Numbered from the stretch's first letter, positions 1-13,085 are shown. The stretch is DNA of 64,000 nucleotides from Moringa oleifera (GCA_021397835.1 JAJFZO010000724.1:967001-1031000), one strand, 5' to 3'. Made by a program: numbers and translations. Notes: generated from the sequence alone by a model not told the origin.

Positions 1-9
1 GTAATCATA

Positions 10-256
10 AATAGTGATTTATGCATGAAAATAATAAAATGTATTTTTAATTTGAACATAGCCCTTGGCACAGTACATATTATTAAGATGGTAAAAGAAA
101 TTAGGCACTATGCATTAGTTATTGTTATTGGTGAATTTTTATATATAGTAGTGACTTGTGTACAATAGTGGTCTATCATTGTTTTAGAGTTAGTTATAGA
201 TGTTTGTTAGTGATTTGGCAGTGTAAATAGTGATTTATGCATGAAAATAATAAAAT
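10..256. repeat. 31-bp exact direct repeat at left edge
   Basis: Positions 10-40 and 226-256 are the same 31 bases (beginning AATAGTGATTTATGC), 216 bp apart. The partner copy of the larger repeat (56,819 onward) has this motif once, so the extra one belongs to this copy or to whatever lies to the left. Bases 1-159 otherwise show no gene. Confidence 0.85.
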
Positions 257-3200
257 ATTCTTAAGTTATCTACAGATGGTAGAGGAGACCACATACAATA
301 TTTTTGTGCCACAATGGTTTGATGCTACAATCATAAACCACTATGACCTTAATGCATTCACATCGCTGGACAAAGTGTTTACCAATTAGTAAAATGGAGT
401 GACATTGAGGATAAGGTTTTAAAACACATGCCTTAGCTACTTCATAAGAGTGGCTTGAAATCTACTTATGTTTGGTCAAGTAATATGTAACTTGTTAATG
501 AGGATGGTGGAGAACGATAGTTTAGTTGACAAGCTTAGTATTTCAAGCTTGTCTGGTCCATCTACAAGTTGTCTAAGGTAGATTTTGCACTAATAACAAG
601 TTTGTATTTTGATATAGAGTCTAATCTTAATAAGTTTCTTAAAGTTTTAGGTGGCATCCACCAAAGATTTTTCTTCGTGAAGCTATTACTAGAAAGTTGT
701 TGGATGATGTTGTAGCTACTAGTTCATTTGAGTCCATTGATGATGTTTTAAAATTTTCTTCTTTATTGATTACACAAATTTTTGTTAGGTGACTAAGACA
801 TGGTAAAGGTGCCAATGTGGCACTTCCACTTTGTTGATGGTTTAAATTTTTTTGAGTCATTTTCATGTGGGTAGTTATCTTTAAATTTTCCATCAATGTG
901 CAAAAGAAGGTGTTACTAAAGAATAAGGTACAATAATGTACTATCTATAGGGGTTCAACTAGACACTATGTACATTAACTTTTAACCATAAGTAGATAGT
1001 GATGTGTTATTCTATATAGAGATATAGTATACGATTGTAATGAACTATCTACAATTGATAGTTATTTAAATTAACAATAGATTAGAGTGCGTCATAATAT
1101 TATGTGCATAAAATGTTATGATAGGTGGTGTATAGTTATTTGTTTCACAAGTATAGTTTCTTATCTATTGGCAATAATAAGTTAGAATGTGTTGATTGTG
1201 AATTAGCATCTAGACTTATTAGCAAGTTAATTTTGACCATTTAAAATGCATCATCGGTTGTGTCACTAGCATAGTTACTTAGCTGTTGGCCATTGTTTGT
1301 TGTACATAGTAAATTTTACATTAGCTATAGTGATGTATATGTCATACATAGTGGGTTATGCATTTTGCATAATTACTCGTACGTTTTAGTAGATTTGATT
1401 TGCTGATTTATTTGTTTTAAAGATATATGTGATATAGATTATTCCTTCTTTTAAAACCAAAGGATTTAAGAGGGATAAAATTCTTCATATTTGCTGGTAA
1501 AAATTTAATAGTCGACTGGGTACCTTTAAGATAATTATAATTTTTACTTAATAGGTGAAACAAGTAGTTTCATTTCATTTGTTGAACTTATATGTTGCTT
1601 TATGTAACCACCCCTAACATGATATCTTTTGATAGATGGTTGCATTTACTTGTCTAACCTCATCTCCTGTAAAAAAAGGGATGTGGTATTGGATGACATT
1701 TCCGACCATCAACCAAGTGCCACATGCTATCGATGTTGAGGTATATATGTTCTTCATTCATTGTATGTTCTCACTTTAAATTCATACTTAACCATTTGTA
1801 AACACCTGATTGCTATAGTAGGCGACCATGTTAGAGAGGGAGTAACTTTCCACACTTTGGTAGCTTGTATTGATTGATTACATGATTTAATCATGGGGAG
1901 TGATTAGTGTAGAACCGAAGAGTTTTAGCAATTGATGGTGGCAATTCGATCACGATCGCATTGTCAATCCTCCTCCTCCCTTTATAATTGTAGAGATAAG
2001 ATGTTTGACTCTTTTTTGTAACAAAGTCCTTTGGCCTTTAAGGTCAAGACGACTCAATGATTTTCTTTACACATTGTTGTAATTTATCAATGTGAATTTT
2101 TTAAAGAATATTTTATATTTCACCTTCATAATTGCAGCAACGTATTAATATCTAATCACCGGCTCATGATGACAAGGCAAATAATTTTGATAGCTTTAAG
2201 GTGATGTCTTAGGATTTTAACAATTCTAAAACTGTTGAGGCAATGCTCAAGGATTTTGGCAATTTTGTTATCACTTTGACAGTGCTTTAGGATTTTGGTA
2301 GTTTTGACATCATTGTGGTAGTGCCTTAGAATTTCGATAACTTTAACATTGCTATGGCAATGCCCTAGGAATTTGACAAATTTGAAACATTTAGTGCACT
2401 GTCCCATGCGGAAGAAAATCTTGAAATAGTTAAGCAATTCCCTATGAAGGTGAAAATGCAGACACAACTAAGACAGTGTCTTAAAAGAAGATCAACGAGG
2501 ACTTATTGATGGTTAGTGCCTAAAGAGTGTTTTGTTCACACTAGTAGTAGTAGCACCTTAGAGAAGGAATATGTCATGGTTGCCATGTTGTAACTGGCAC
2601 CACTCAATGAAGATTCATAAATCCTACTCGCTATTGAATTTTTTTAGCCACAGGATGAATAAGACCATTTAAGGTGAGGGTATTCCTTACAAGTATACGT
2701 AAAAAAAAGGTAGCAATTACACATCATATATTTGGATCTCACTCAAAAAAGAAGATGGATGGTCCCCAAGTATGAAGTAGATAATGCCTACACTTTGATA
2801 TGTAATATCTATCCTTTTTTTTTTATCCTTGTTCATATTCCTAATGGTCATTCATTTGCTACAGTGTTGATGTTTATCTCTAACATAATGTTGATCCATA
2901 ATGTTTTGGGATCATTAAGGATGTAAAATCTTGGTTAAAGGACTCGATGAGTGCATTTTACATTTGTTATATATGTTTGTCATCTTATTTAGATGATACT
3001 GATACCAGTGATTGGCACGTGCAACATATCCACGCATACCTACAAGTTTTGAGACAAAGGTAATTTATACTTCCTCTTGGTTATATTGGGCACAAGATGG
3101 TGTTAGTGGACCTTAATTTCTATGTGAGCATCTGTCACTGATATCATTGATAATGATTTATACTTAATTATTACAGTGAGATGTAGTTTAATGGTAAATG

Positions 3201-4215
3201 ACTTAATTATTAGCAATAATTAGTTATAGTGTGTCATAGTATTCTACTTTGAAATGTTAGTAAAAGTGATTTAGAGTATGTTCATAGTGATTTCCATATG
3301 AGCAATAGTGATTAGAATATGTTGATAATGATTTCAATGCGAGCAATAATGATTAACAAATAGTAATAATGATTAATATCTGATTGTTATAGTTTTATTA
3401 ATTTGGTAATGACTTAATTGTTAGCAACAATGATTTAAATTCCATTGATAGTGTTATATATTAATATTACAATGCATATGTGGCTGATAACATGAAAACA
3501 TGAGAACGACACACCATACATTCTAAAAGGATGATGTAGCATCAATCCATCATAAGCTGTTGACCACATAACACATAATTGGGATGATTATGTAGGGTAT
3601 GTGAATGGAAGAGTTTTAGAGGATAACATGCTTGGCATAAGCCAAACAAGCATGGGTGTATATATTTTAATAGAAACTTTTGCCATTTGAAATTAGTACC
3701 TTGGTGACTTCATGATATTCATACCGTGTAAGTGGGCAAAAACCACTGATTATTGTGCATGTTTAATGTTCATTGAATATTCATGATAGTGTACGATACA
3801 AAAAAATGTGTTGCATGCAACCTTGACAAAGCTCAATTGACTTGCTTTCGATGGATGCTTCCTCGTTAATGATCAGTGCTAGGCACTTTTAATGCAAGCT
3901 TATCTAAGTCCACTGCTTTCAATAATCTAGTATGAGTTTGTCCCCAAGAAGGAACTTCCAAAGCGAAAGAAAAAGTGAGTTGCCTAATTTTGTTTCCCCA
4001 TTTTAGCATGTCTTTCTTGCCTAAAACTTTTTTGCATTATCTATTTGGTATTGGTAGATTTTTGGGTTAATAATGGAGTCTTTTGCTTGCAATTTATTGA
4101 ATTGAACATGAAAAGTTGTAATAGAATTTCACTGAGTCGGATGTTGTATGGATTCAAAAACTATTCATGCATACACGAAAGAAGTTACATGAGTTGTTAA
4201 GTTAAAATAGTAGTT
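160..4215 (+). mobile_element. Mutator-like element, left half, copy 1 (degenerate)
   Basis: This stretch aligns almost end to end, in the same orientation, with 56,819-61,032, by many shared blocks (for example the block near 650 with that near 57,290, and near 2,740 with near 59,480). Reading frames are broken, but both copies keep a plus-strand stretch (about 3,000-3,130 here; 59,800-59,930 there) reading GHKMVLVDLNFYV after a His-Ile-x-x-Tyr segment. That resembles the region before the catalytic histidine in Ulp1-type (C48) proteases of plant Mutator-like elements of the Kaonashi type. The assignment is inference. No intact ORF remains. Together with the minus-strand transposase at 5,075-7,745 it would form one element with two converging genes. 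Confidence 0.6.
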
Positions 4216-5074
4216 ATTAGGTTAAAGTTACTTGAGTTGTTAGGTACGATTATGCTTCAGTGTGTTTGAGTTGTTTTTGAATTACATTTGTTATGGTTTA
4301 ATTATGGTTAAATGGATGTCATATAAATCTGTATGTTTGAATTACATTTGTTTATAGATTGGCATTGACAATTATGATTGGTGTGACAAATAATAATATA
4401 TTTTCAATTTATAATAAGAGTTTGTTGAGCTTTTTTATTGAAATTGATAATTTTTTATTATGCTTTGCATGAAAAATGATTTGACAGATGAATATACATT
4501 GACAATCATCTCACATTCTTATTGATTTAAACCAAGTTTTCCTGAAATATCAAAAAACATAATGATATTGGAATGTTGTCCTTTTACATAGTGATTTCAA
4601 ACAAGTTTTCTTAGACATTATCCCATGAAGGAATTTAACTTCAATGATTTAGACAAAAAGTCTCCCACACTGAAGTGAGCCATTGTTTCTTAGGTTAAGT
4701 TACTATAGTGCATAAAATATCACTGAATGTTGATGCACATCACTATGAGAATACAAATTAACTATCACCTGGGCTACTGCACTATCACAAGTATATTTGT
4801 CATTGTGACAATAGAATAAATAACTCTTGTACTGTCATAATAATTGTAGTAACATAATATATAATAAAATAACTATAGTAGCATAATGCATGACAAAATA
4901 ATTACAATAGTATTAAACCATTACTTTACAACCAAAATGTTCTAGTATAATGCAAGATGAGAGTAAAGGTACTTAGTATTATGTATTGACCATGTTAAAA
5001 AATACATGTGAAATAAAATAGATAGCCTATTTAGTTGCCATGGTTCCTTTATCCACCAATAGTATCAAGCATGC
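4216..5074. other. intergenic part of the Mutator-like element
   Basis: AT-rich sequence between the plus-strand half and the end of the minus-strand transposase. I see no coding segment or clear repeat. In the second copy the matching sequence is absent because a CACTA element begins exactly where it should start. Confidence 0.5.
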
Positions 5075-7745
5075 CTACTTCGGGCATCTCTGTTGATTGT
5101 GTCCAACAACTCCACAATTGCGACATTTTTGTTAGAGCATTTCATAAGCAAATGAGTTTGGTATAGTTGATAACATTCCTATATCTACCAATTGGGGATT
5201 AGGATACATCAAATGATTATAACCATGTTACTCGCGTTGGGAACACATTCTTTGACTCACTCTTTCCCTATCTGATGGAATCATTTGTTTCTTTCTATAG
5301 CTAAAAGTTTACCATTAATAAGTGGTAGTACAATCCTATTTTTAACATGGTCTAGAATAATCTAGTCACATCTTTCGCCAATTGGCTTGATTGGCTTTAG
5401 ATACACTCCAAGGAGATAAGTTTATTTATAGTAATTTGTGTACAAAAACACAATGTCTATGTTCCTCTTCGTACATGATGTAAGTAAAATAACATATTCA
5501 GTGTATTTTGAAAATGTAACTTGATGAAATAAATAAGCAAATGGATATGTTTGTATGACTATGATGGCAATTTATCATTACACACATAGTTAAGTAACTA
5601 TGGCATCATATGAAGTTACTACCACATAAAAGCATATTCAGTGAATTTTAGATAAATCACTTATTGAGCGGCAACCAAAGCATGTGCACATGGCAAGAGG
5701 TCAATCTTGAACTCATGATAAATGCATTCATGGCAGAAATTAACTATAGTATTCCTAACATGATGCTTACTTAAAAATATGTTCCAAACAACCATTGTGA
5801 TGGTCATCTTAAGTGAGCTACTTGCTTTTCTTACAAAATTGGTCCATTCAATAAGCTATAATTTGCTAGCATTCACCTTTTTCCAATAATCATAAAACTA
5901 ACACTGCCAAATCTCTTCTAAAATCAACTTAGACATCAACTACTCAAATTCACTTAATCAATAAACTCTTACAACATTGTAAAAGACTTTGGATACATCA
6001 TCCCTTTTATACCTATTCTTCTGTACTTCCATATAATCCATAGGTAGCATTACGAAAAATATTGGCCAATGCCCTAGTAATTTTAAGATTTTGGTCTAAC
6101 ATAAAAAGAAGCCTATTAACAACACCAATAGCATTCCTTAACTGATTAAAAATCTACTCCCAAAAATTTACATCTGTAGAATCATTGTAATTGAAAACTA
6201 AAGGGGTATATCTACGAATTACCATCTTTTATAAGCAACTATAAACTTGATGTTATTAAATTTTCCTTTCAAATGAGTATCATTAATCATGATAATTGGC
6301 CAAATCACTGCATAAAATGTCTCAAATGATTGACTCAATGCTTGGACTTCGCATTCCTAATCCGCCCCATCAACCCTGGATGGCTAGCTTAAAATGTCCA
6401 CTATCATTTGTCTTGATCTCAGTTTTAGTCCTTTGATTGGTTTACTCAAGCGTATAGCAATAAAGAGGGAGTTACTGATACGACTCAATTGGATCCCTAT
6501 ATGTCAAAGCCAAAACAATTTTTTTTTACCTTCCATGCCTCGTTGTACAATATTTGAATTCCATACATCTCTTTCATGACATCGATTATATCTTTCGATT
6601 TCATGATGCGACTATTCACATAACTTCTGTGCAATTATGTCCCCAGTAAGTGTAACATTACTCTGACGGTGTCTCTGGTGAACTTCTAGTATGCACGTGT
6701 GCTTTAGATCACACATTCTTATTTGAAAGAATTATTCATGTTATGTTTTCATTGCATAAACTTTCGATTCACACATATATTCCTTTCAAGCTACTAGAAA
6801 TACTGATTTATTGGACTTTAATACCCAAAACTTAAAATTATCTTACAATGCATATAATCCAAATGCATTTCAAGTTTTTTTTTTAATAGTGAAGAATTTA
6901 CCATTATTGAGAGTATGTGCTCGATTAATGGTTTCTATGACAGTTATTTTAATAATGCAATAATTTTTTTACACCCAAGGTAGGATGACATATTTCAACA
7001 TCATTGTTCACAATATTGTCAACAAAATTATTGAATGGCGTATCATGGTTGAAATTAGAGGTCGTCACATGAGTCTTCTCATGTGAAAATCCTTGTATTA
7101 AGGCACACTTCCTTATCACTTTTCCTAGTATTACCTGCCTCCATCTCATCATCAAAGTCTTTCAACTTCTACATCATGAACTTTCATGTCATTCATATTG
7201 TAATCATAAAAAAAAAATATAAGTCTACCTTATTGTCGCCACAATGGGAATTGAATTGATTAGTCGTTTTAGGCAGTACATCTTTTTCATCATTGTTGCT
7301 ATTAATTGATATGAATTAATCAACCTTCGTTGGCATTACATCTTCATCCTTACTACTAACATGATGGGGTATGGATTGACTAGCCCTTTTTAGCATTGCA
7401 TCTTCATCCTTATCAATGCATCTTTTACCACCATGTGCATGTGCATCTTCATCCTTACTACTAACATGATGAGGTATTGATTGACTAGCCTTTTTTTAGC
7501 ATTGCATCTTCATCCTTGTCAATGCATCTTTTACCACCATGTGCATGTGCATCTACATCTTGCACTATGTTCTTTGAAATAAGTGTATAAATGACCTTAA
7601 AAAAACTTTTTACTTGGCCATGTACTAAGAATTTGATATCATTATCATTCTTCACCTTTGTCCATAGATTTTTTTCATCAATTTTAATCAAGATATCTAA
7701 CTCAATTTCATAATTGACACAATTAGTATCCAAAACTGATTTCAT
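5075..7745 (-). pseudogene. MuDR-type Mutator-like transposase pseudogene
   Basis: Read on the minus strand, the landmarks of a MULE transposase appear in order. Near 7,745-7,485 is an N-terminal segment with YEIELDILIKIDEKN and NDNDIKFLV. Near 6,302-6,258 is the start of the catalytic core, reading WPIIMINDTHLKGKF, with the expected first Asp of the DDE motif. Near 5,750-5,660 is a SWIM zinc finger (CHECIYHEFKIDLLPCAHAL). At 5,125-5,084 is a C-terminal zinc knuckle, CRNCGVVGHNQQRC, followed by a TAG stop at 5,077-5,075. Frames shift and stop between these blocks, so the protein is dead. The enzyme normally cuts at the element's terminal inverted repeats in the nucleus. Family identity is solid; exact ends and exon structure are not. 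Confidence 0.85.
7361..7555. repeat. 105-bp tandem duplication in the transposase gene
   Basis: Two units, 7,361-7,465 and 7,466 to about 7,555, share the same order of blocks; part of a third unit (about 7,334-7,360) precedes them. On the minus strand it codes for a Lys/Asp-rich stretch with HAHGGKRCIDKDEDAMLKKG, between the N-terminal domain and the core. Confidence 0.85.
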
Positions 7746-9240
7746 TTGCTCTATTAACTCTTGTATATGTAGTCCACTGGGACAAACACTCTTCTATTTT
7801 GAACAATAATGTAAAAAAATATACAGTTCAAACCATCCTCAATCCAATTTTTCATTGGATGACATCAATACTCGAATATCCTTATCCATAGTTTATCATG
7901 ACTTATTAGGACAATAGTAGTTTATTTAATCACTCTGCATGCGTTATATTATTATTACTATATGAACTCACAATGATAACATGATAGAACACTATTACCA
8001 AATACTAAGTAACTATAGCTCAGAAAAAGTCACTATTAATATTTTTCACATCATGCTAATCACACACTATAATTAGTCACTAACAATAATAATGTCGTCA
8101 AATATCTCACGATTGATAGCTATGGCAATTACAAAACATAAAGTAGCTTATCCATAAAACAATACTAGTGCCAAACACAATGCATAACAAGTAATTCTCA
8201 CTTAAAATGACTAGGTTAGTGTGCACAAAACCAACATACATCTACATAATGCATTTTTCATAGTCACTACATATTCAAATAACATTTATTCCTCATAAAA
8301 AACACATGTCAGCATGGAACCAACGTAGAACCTAGACATTGTTTGATCAGTATGAGAGAAAAATGAAAACCTAAAAAGGAGATTGCAACTTAGGTTTTGG
8401 CTTTTCGCATAAGAATACACACATAATCACAAAACCATCATTAACAAAACCTAAAAACTATAGCCATAGAATGGGTTTTGATTGCCTATCTAGCCGCATC
8501 GTCCACTAATGCCACAAAAGAAAAACCCGTGAATGCACGTGAAGGAAAATTATGTATACGAACCCATGAACCATTTATTGCACTTGTATAACCAAGAAAA
8601 AAAATCTTGTACAACAAACAATTTAAGGAATCTATGTAGCCTCATTACTCATTATTTAGTGTGTTGATCATCTTCTAAGACTGACACTCAAAGCTTGCAT
8701 GCCATCTTTGATAATGTGAAATCTCACCACTAAAAGCATACATGCCACCTTTCACAATGTCAAAATTTGGCCAAATTGCATAGGAATTCGAGAGAGAAGG
8801 TTATGAAATGGTTTATTTTTGCTAGATCTTACCAAGGAAGAAAGAGATAGAAGAATGAGTAATTGGGTTTCGCTATACCTTGATGGATAAAGAAGAGAAA
8901 GAGAGTGATTTTGAGTGGCAATACAATATAAATCACTGCACTATGCTGTTAAAGAAAAGTTGGATTTTATCGCCATGTGTAAGCAACGATAAAGAGGTTT
9001 ACATAGCCAAAAAAAAAAGGGTAGCATGGTCTTCACAATGAAAAAAAGGCTAAAATCATTAAAATTAATTAATATTATGATGAGAGAATTTTTAAAGGCG
9101 GCCATGTTCATCCATTAGATCTAGCTGTTTTGGTTTATCGTGTTGAGTTATTTTTCTATATAGTTAAATGCTCTTTCAATGTCTTATTTGGGGTTTTTGA
9201 TACCTGGGCAACTTCCCCATTCTTTTGTATGTTAAAATTA
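7746..9240. other. upstream flank of the Mutator-like transposase
   Basis: AT-rich, no gene recognised. On the minus strand 8,940-8,820 is rich in CT (a 5'-leader-like tract). The element's right terminal inverted repeat is probably near 8,940-9,060, but its left partner lies outside the window, so the end cannot be fixed. Confidence 0.4.
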
Positions 9241-9753
9241 CATTTAAAATGTGTTGGATAAGAATATATATTTAGTCTTAAATTAAACACGTTTTGCTAC
9301 ATAGATTTTGTTAAATTGTGAAAATAAATATGTTTTACGACATGTATTATTTAGTCGATGATCTTGTAATTTTATTTTATAAAGCAAAAATAAAAATTTA
9401 TTCAAACAATTAGAATTATTCTCACGATGAAGGTTTTGTTACCATATATATATATATATTCCTAAATCATAATATTGGATATGCTTCTCAATTTATAACA
9501 TTGTCTTTAGTTGACAGCTTTTACACAACTAGGCAAATTTTGCTACACAGATGTTCTTTTTGATTCGTTTACCCAAATAAAGCAAGTTTTGTTGTTTTTT
9601 ATTATTAAATTATAATACTAGATATGCTTGTTGGTGTATATTATTTGGTTGATGATTTGCTAATTTCTTTTTAAGGCAAGTAAAAGTCAAATCATGAAAA
9701 TAAAAATTGATAGCTGAATTTTTTAGTTGAAAACTAGATCCTTTTTGTTGCTT

Positions 9754-10586
9754 TATATAGTGTCAAATTATGCCAAAATCTTTTCACAAGAAAATTTATT
9801 TTTATTTCAATTTGGAGTGCTCAAGGTTTTTTTAATCTTATCATTTTGTTTTCTTTCTACAAATTAATTTTTCATAAAGGTGATGAATATGGACTTTGAT
9901 TACTGAAATGGAGACTTTCATTTTCCATGCCTATTTTGATCGCAAACTCCTTATTTTCAATGTAAGTATTGCATAAATTAAGCTTTTCCTTTCCTAGTAT
10001 TAGTTTACAAATTGGGTCAATCTAATCAATTTCATCTAATTTTAATTACATTTGTGTAATCATTAGATTTTGTTATATATATGTTTTTCTAGGATCAAGA
10101 TGAAGCCAGTGTTGATCCAATCCATCAAAATGAAAATGGTATAGAGAAGATAAAGTTGGGCACAATGCCAACACAAGCATCAGGGAAACAGCAAATTCAT
10201 CATCTTATTGGTTTCTTTTTTGCTTTACTCATATTCCAAACATTAAAAAACCTTTTACTCACATTTAAAACATTATGTATATTTACTAACAAAATCAATA
10301 ACCTTTACACAGTTTCCTTTATAACTTCCTATGCTTTCATCATTGTCAATTCCTTCATTTACTATCTCAATCTTTTTCCCTCTTAATGTCTCTTTCTCCC
10401 TTTAGTGCTTTCTTCCATTGCTTTAATTTATTATTCCCCCACTCTTCCTCTTTTTCCCTTCTTAAATATTATTTAAAAGCAATTATAAAACCTCATTCGT
10501 TGTCCACTTCTTCCTCCTTGCAATTGTCTCCCTTTAATGGCAGTAGTATGCTACTAGATGTCAATTGGTATTATCTTTCATTATAA
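9754..10586 (+). pseudogene. R1 transcription-unit-like core, copy 1
   Basis: A TATA box (TATATAG, 9,754-9,760) lies 208 bp before a splice donor (GTAAGT, intron 9,962-10,092, ending TTTTTCTAG). The second exon reads QDEASVDPIHQNENGIEK and then a long Leu/Phe/Ser-rich stretch; open frames of 76 and 66 codons follow (10,156-10,386 and 10,386-10,586), the latter probably chance. The same TATA-donor-acceptor-DPIHQN order occurs in copies 2 and 3, so this is a conserved unit rather than coincidence. I recognise no domain. It could be a captured host gene or an LTR promoter with a spliced leader. Confidence 0.5.
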
Positions 10587-11490
10587 ATGCTTAAGGGGAT
10601 ACAAACAAAATAGCCCAATTCTTTGTCCATGAAATAATTCATGGTGGGTTCTTTGTTCTATTTTAGAGGTTGTATATAAAAACAAGTGAATGCATATATA
10701 TACTTCAAATTATAAATAAGGACTAAAAAGAATGCAAGGGAAGGGATTTTAGTGATGTTATTATTAAGGTTGAATTTTCCTATTGTAAATGATCCTTTTT
10801 TTTAATAAGAGATATTATCATTGCTTTTTTGGCTATAATCCTTCTCCTGTATAAATGGTTTTAGCGTAATCAAATGGCTAGCTTAAAGGGAAAAGAAATT
10901 AACTTTTCTTACAACAATGTTCATCTTCAAACCTATAAACATTTGAGAAAGTTGTTGCTCTTTATGCAGAATCATTTTTGTTTTCCTTGGAAAACAATAC
11001 CCCATAAATTAAGTGCTTTGACACCCTCAAGAGGCTCGAGAGAACAAAACTCGAGTCACTTTTTCCCCTCATCTACACAATATTATCCTAGAAATATAGT
11101 TGAAAATTTTGAAAGTCTAACTTACATCAACTACTCCTTAGACAACAATACTAAACATCATTAAGATTGGCTCTTTGTCCACAACAGGATATAATGGACA
11201 AGGAGACTCGAATTTACATGTAAGTAGTTCCCAACACTAAACTCATAAGTCCTCATATTATAATCTTTCTAAACTATTAAACTAGGCAGTGAATTTTTTT
11301 CCCTAAAGTCCTTCTAAAGTTTAGGAAGGGAGGCGAGGGAGAAGATATTGGGTAAGACCTAATCACCCTAGAAGTTGAAGACCCAAACACCCAATGGGGA
11401 CCGAAAGAAGCCCAACAAACCATTAAGCTAAAAAAGGCTTAATAAACCTGCAGCATCGAGATTGATATGACACCATGAGGCTTTGATCCA

Positions 11491-11500
11491 TATATAAAGG
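11491..11500 (+). promoter_or_regulatory. TATA box of copia-type LTR, R1 copy 1
   Basis: TATATAAAGG, 351 bp before the primer binding site, the right spacing for an LTR promoter. R1 copy 2 has TATAAAG at 32,741 in the same context. Confidence 0.55.
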
Positions 11501-11850
11501 AGTTCTCCACCCCGTATATTCCATGAGAATTACTAGATAAGCATTCCACAAAAGAGGGATGTGGCTTAAGGTCATTGTTGAATGATGTCTCAAGAGTTAT
11601 TAACATTGAATTAAAGTTGTCAAACTTTTGTTAGGCTTGATCTAATATTTTGTTTTTTGTTTTTTTTGGAAATTTTTGTTATGTAATATGCATCATATTT
11701 GGCTGCATTCTTCATGATGTTTCTTTTTAAATAAGTTTTATACATAAGTGCTTTGACCATCAATAAAATATAACTTCAAAAGTCTTAAAATTCAGTGTGT
11801 TTTCATAACTTTTTTCATTGTATACCTATCAATTTAAAAAACTTATAAAT

Positions 11851-11863
11851 TAGTATTAGAGCC
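11851..11863 (+). other. copia primer binding site, R1 copy 1 (decayed)
   Basis: TAGTATTAGAGCC is a decayed form of the TGGTATCAGAGCC initiator-tRNA-Met site typical of copia elements. It marks the 3' end of the 5' LTR just to its left. Confidence 0.7.
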
Positions 11864-11984
11864 TTAATTCTTGAGAGATCTATGAGGTTGAGTGAGCTTA
11901 ACAGCTTATCTTAAACACTTGCCATAAAGACTCATCATCTACCCTATTCAAAACATAAAAGCCTAATGAGTTCAAAAGTATCGT

Positions 11985-12240
11985 TAAATGCAATAACACC
12001 TATAATGTTTAATAGAACGAATTATCAAGTGTCACCTATTTGAATGGAAGCCTGCCTTGATGCTAATGATCAATGCGAAGCTATTTGAAAATGATATATA
12101 GTTCCTCCTTTGCTTGATAATCCAACTATGGCTAAAATAAAATTTACAAAAAGATGAGATAAAGGAAATCAATGGCAAAAGCTAGCTTATTTGTAGTTGT
12201 TTCATTTACAATTTTAACTAAAAGCATGAAATTGAAGACA
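11985..12240 (+). pseudogene. Ty1/copia gag remnant, R1 copy 1
   Basis: Follows the primer binding site by about 120 bp. Translation shows the copia gag (UBN2-type) start, a Met-Phe-Asn-Arg-Thr-Asn-Tyr segment and a Met-Glu-Ala-type helix, with several stops. R1 copy 2 (33,245 onward) preserves the same region better. It breaks off near 12,300, before any pol sequence. Confidence 0.7.
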
Positions 12241-12300
12241 ACTAATGGAATTCATATGTCTTCGATTGCCTGTAATTGGAACTCGATGAGAGGTCTAAGC

Positions 12301-13085
12301 TAGTTTCATCTAAGTTTATTGAAAACCCGATGTAATGTCCAAGTCAATCATATTTGAGGCTATAGTTCTGGTTGGATAATTCTTATTTGTTCCTTCTTTT
12401 TTTTTTTCCTTAAATCTGATTAGGAATATTGTTCGTACTTTTAAGTCTTTCACTTGTAAATGTTGAATATAACACGTGTATGCATTTACGAATGTTACAT
12501 ACAATCTTTGTTACTAAGCTATTTGTGTCCCCCTCCATCTTTTTTCTTTTTTTGGTAGGCTAACCGACCATCTATCATTTGATCCTAAACTTTTTACCTC
12601 ACTTTCCTTTTATCATCTTGATTGTTAATAAGGCTTATTGCAAGAAAGGATGGTCCATCTCGGTGGCCTGAGCGAGAATATTTTTTTATGGCTGATACTC
12701 ATCGGATTGTGCTCTCTTCACTCTATTTCCTTTTTTTTTTTTTGTATCACTTAGTGTTTCCTTGTTTAGTATCTTTTCCCTTAATTTGTATTATCATTAT
12801 GTTTTTCATTTTTATTTGGGTAATTCTTTTGTTCGCTACCTAGTCTCATAAAATGCGATTGGACTTGCCTCAGATCCCTTATATATAGAATATAAAAAAT
12901 ACATTTCAGTAGTAAGGAACTACAAGACGTAGAGGAAAGCAATACCAAAGTAGTTTTTTGTTGTAATAATGTTCGAGGAACTATATGACAAAGGTATAAC
13001 AATCATAAGATGTCCTTAGTGATGTTTAACTACCTAGTTACACAAGTCTAAGCTTAGATGTATGATTTCAAGGTAGAGAATGTTT
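12301..13085. other. junction between R1 copy 1 and the Tat element
   Basis: CT- and T-rich sequence with no gene I can support. It should hold the 3' untranslated region and 3' LTR of the Tat element, but nothing here matches the 5' LTR at 24,248-27,461. Confidence 0.4.

Larger units (their letters stand above)
9241..12300 (+). repeat. dispersed repeat R1, copy 1 (copia-linked)
   Basis: Three same-orientation copies of R1 occur, here, at 29,630-33,904 and at 48,441-50,950. Shared landmarks in order are a TTTTGCTACC-type block, a TATA box, an exon-intron-exon unit, a CT-rich exon region, a block ending in GAGATATTATCATT, and (copies 1 and 2) an LTR-like TATA box, a tRNA-Met-type primer binding site and a copia gag remnant. 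The right part is therefore probably a 5' LTR plus leader of a Ty1/copia element. Whether the left part belongs to a very long LTR or to a separate inserted gene is unclear. Confidence 0.7.

Noticed and set aside
7361..7555. CRISPR-like repeat-spacer pattern
   Set aside because: The repeats here and elsewhere (16,423-17,170; 61,053-61,370) are contiguous tandem or inverted motifs in transposons, with no short uniform repeats and unique spacers, in a eukaryotic context.
9447..9460. (TA)n runs here and at 28,163-28,177
   Set aside because: Ordinary microsatellites in AT-rich sequence.
10386..11164. Open frames of 66 and 96 codons in R1 copy 1 (10,386-10,586; 10,874-11,164)
   Set aside because: Not conserved as frames in the other R1 copies and rich in Ser/Leu/Phe from CT-rich sequence.
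12301..13085. A 3' LTR of the Tat element
   Set aside because: No block here matches the 5' LTR (no GGTGTCAACA, no TATAAATA in the right orientation), so I do not annotate it.
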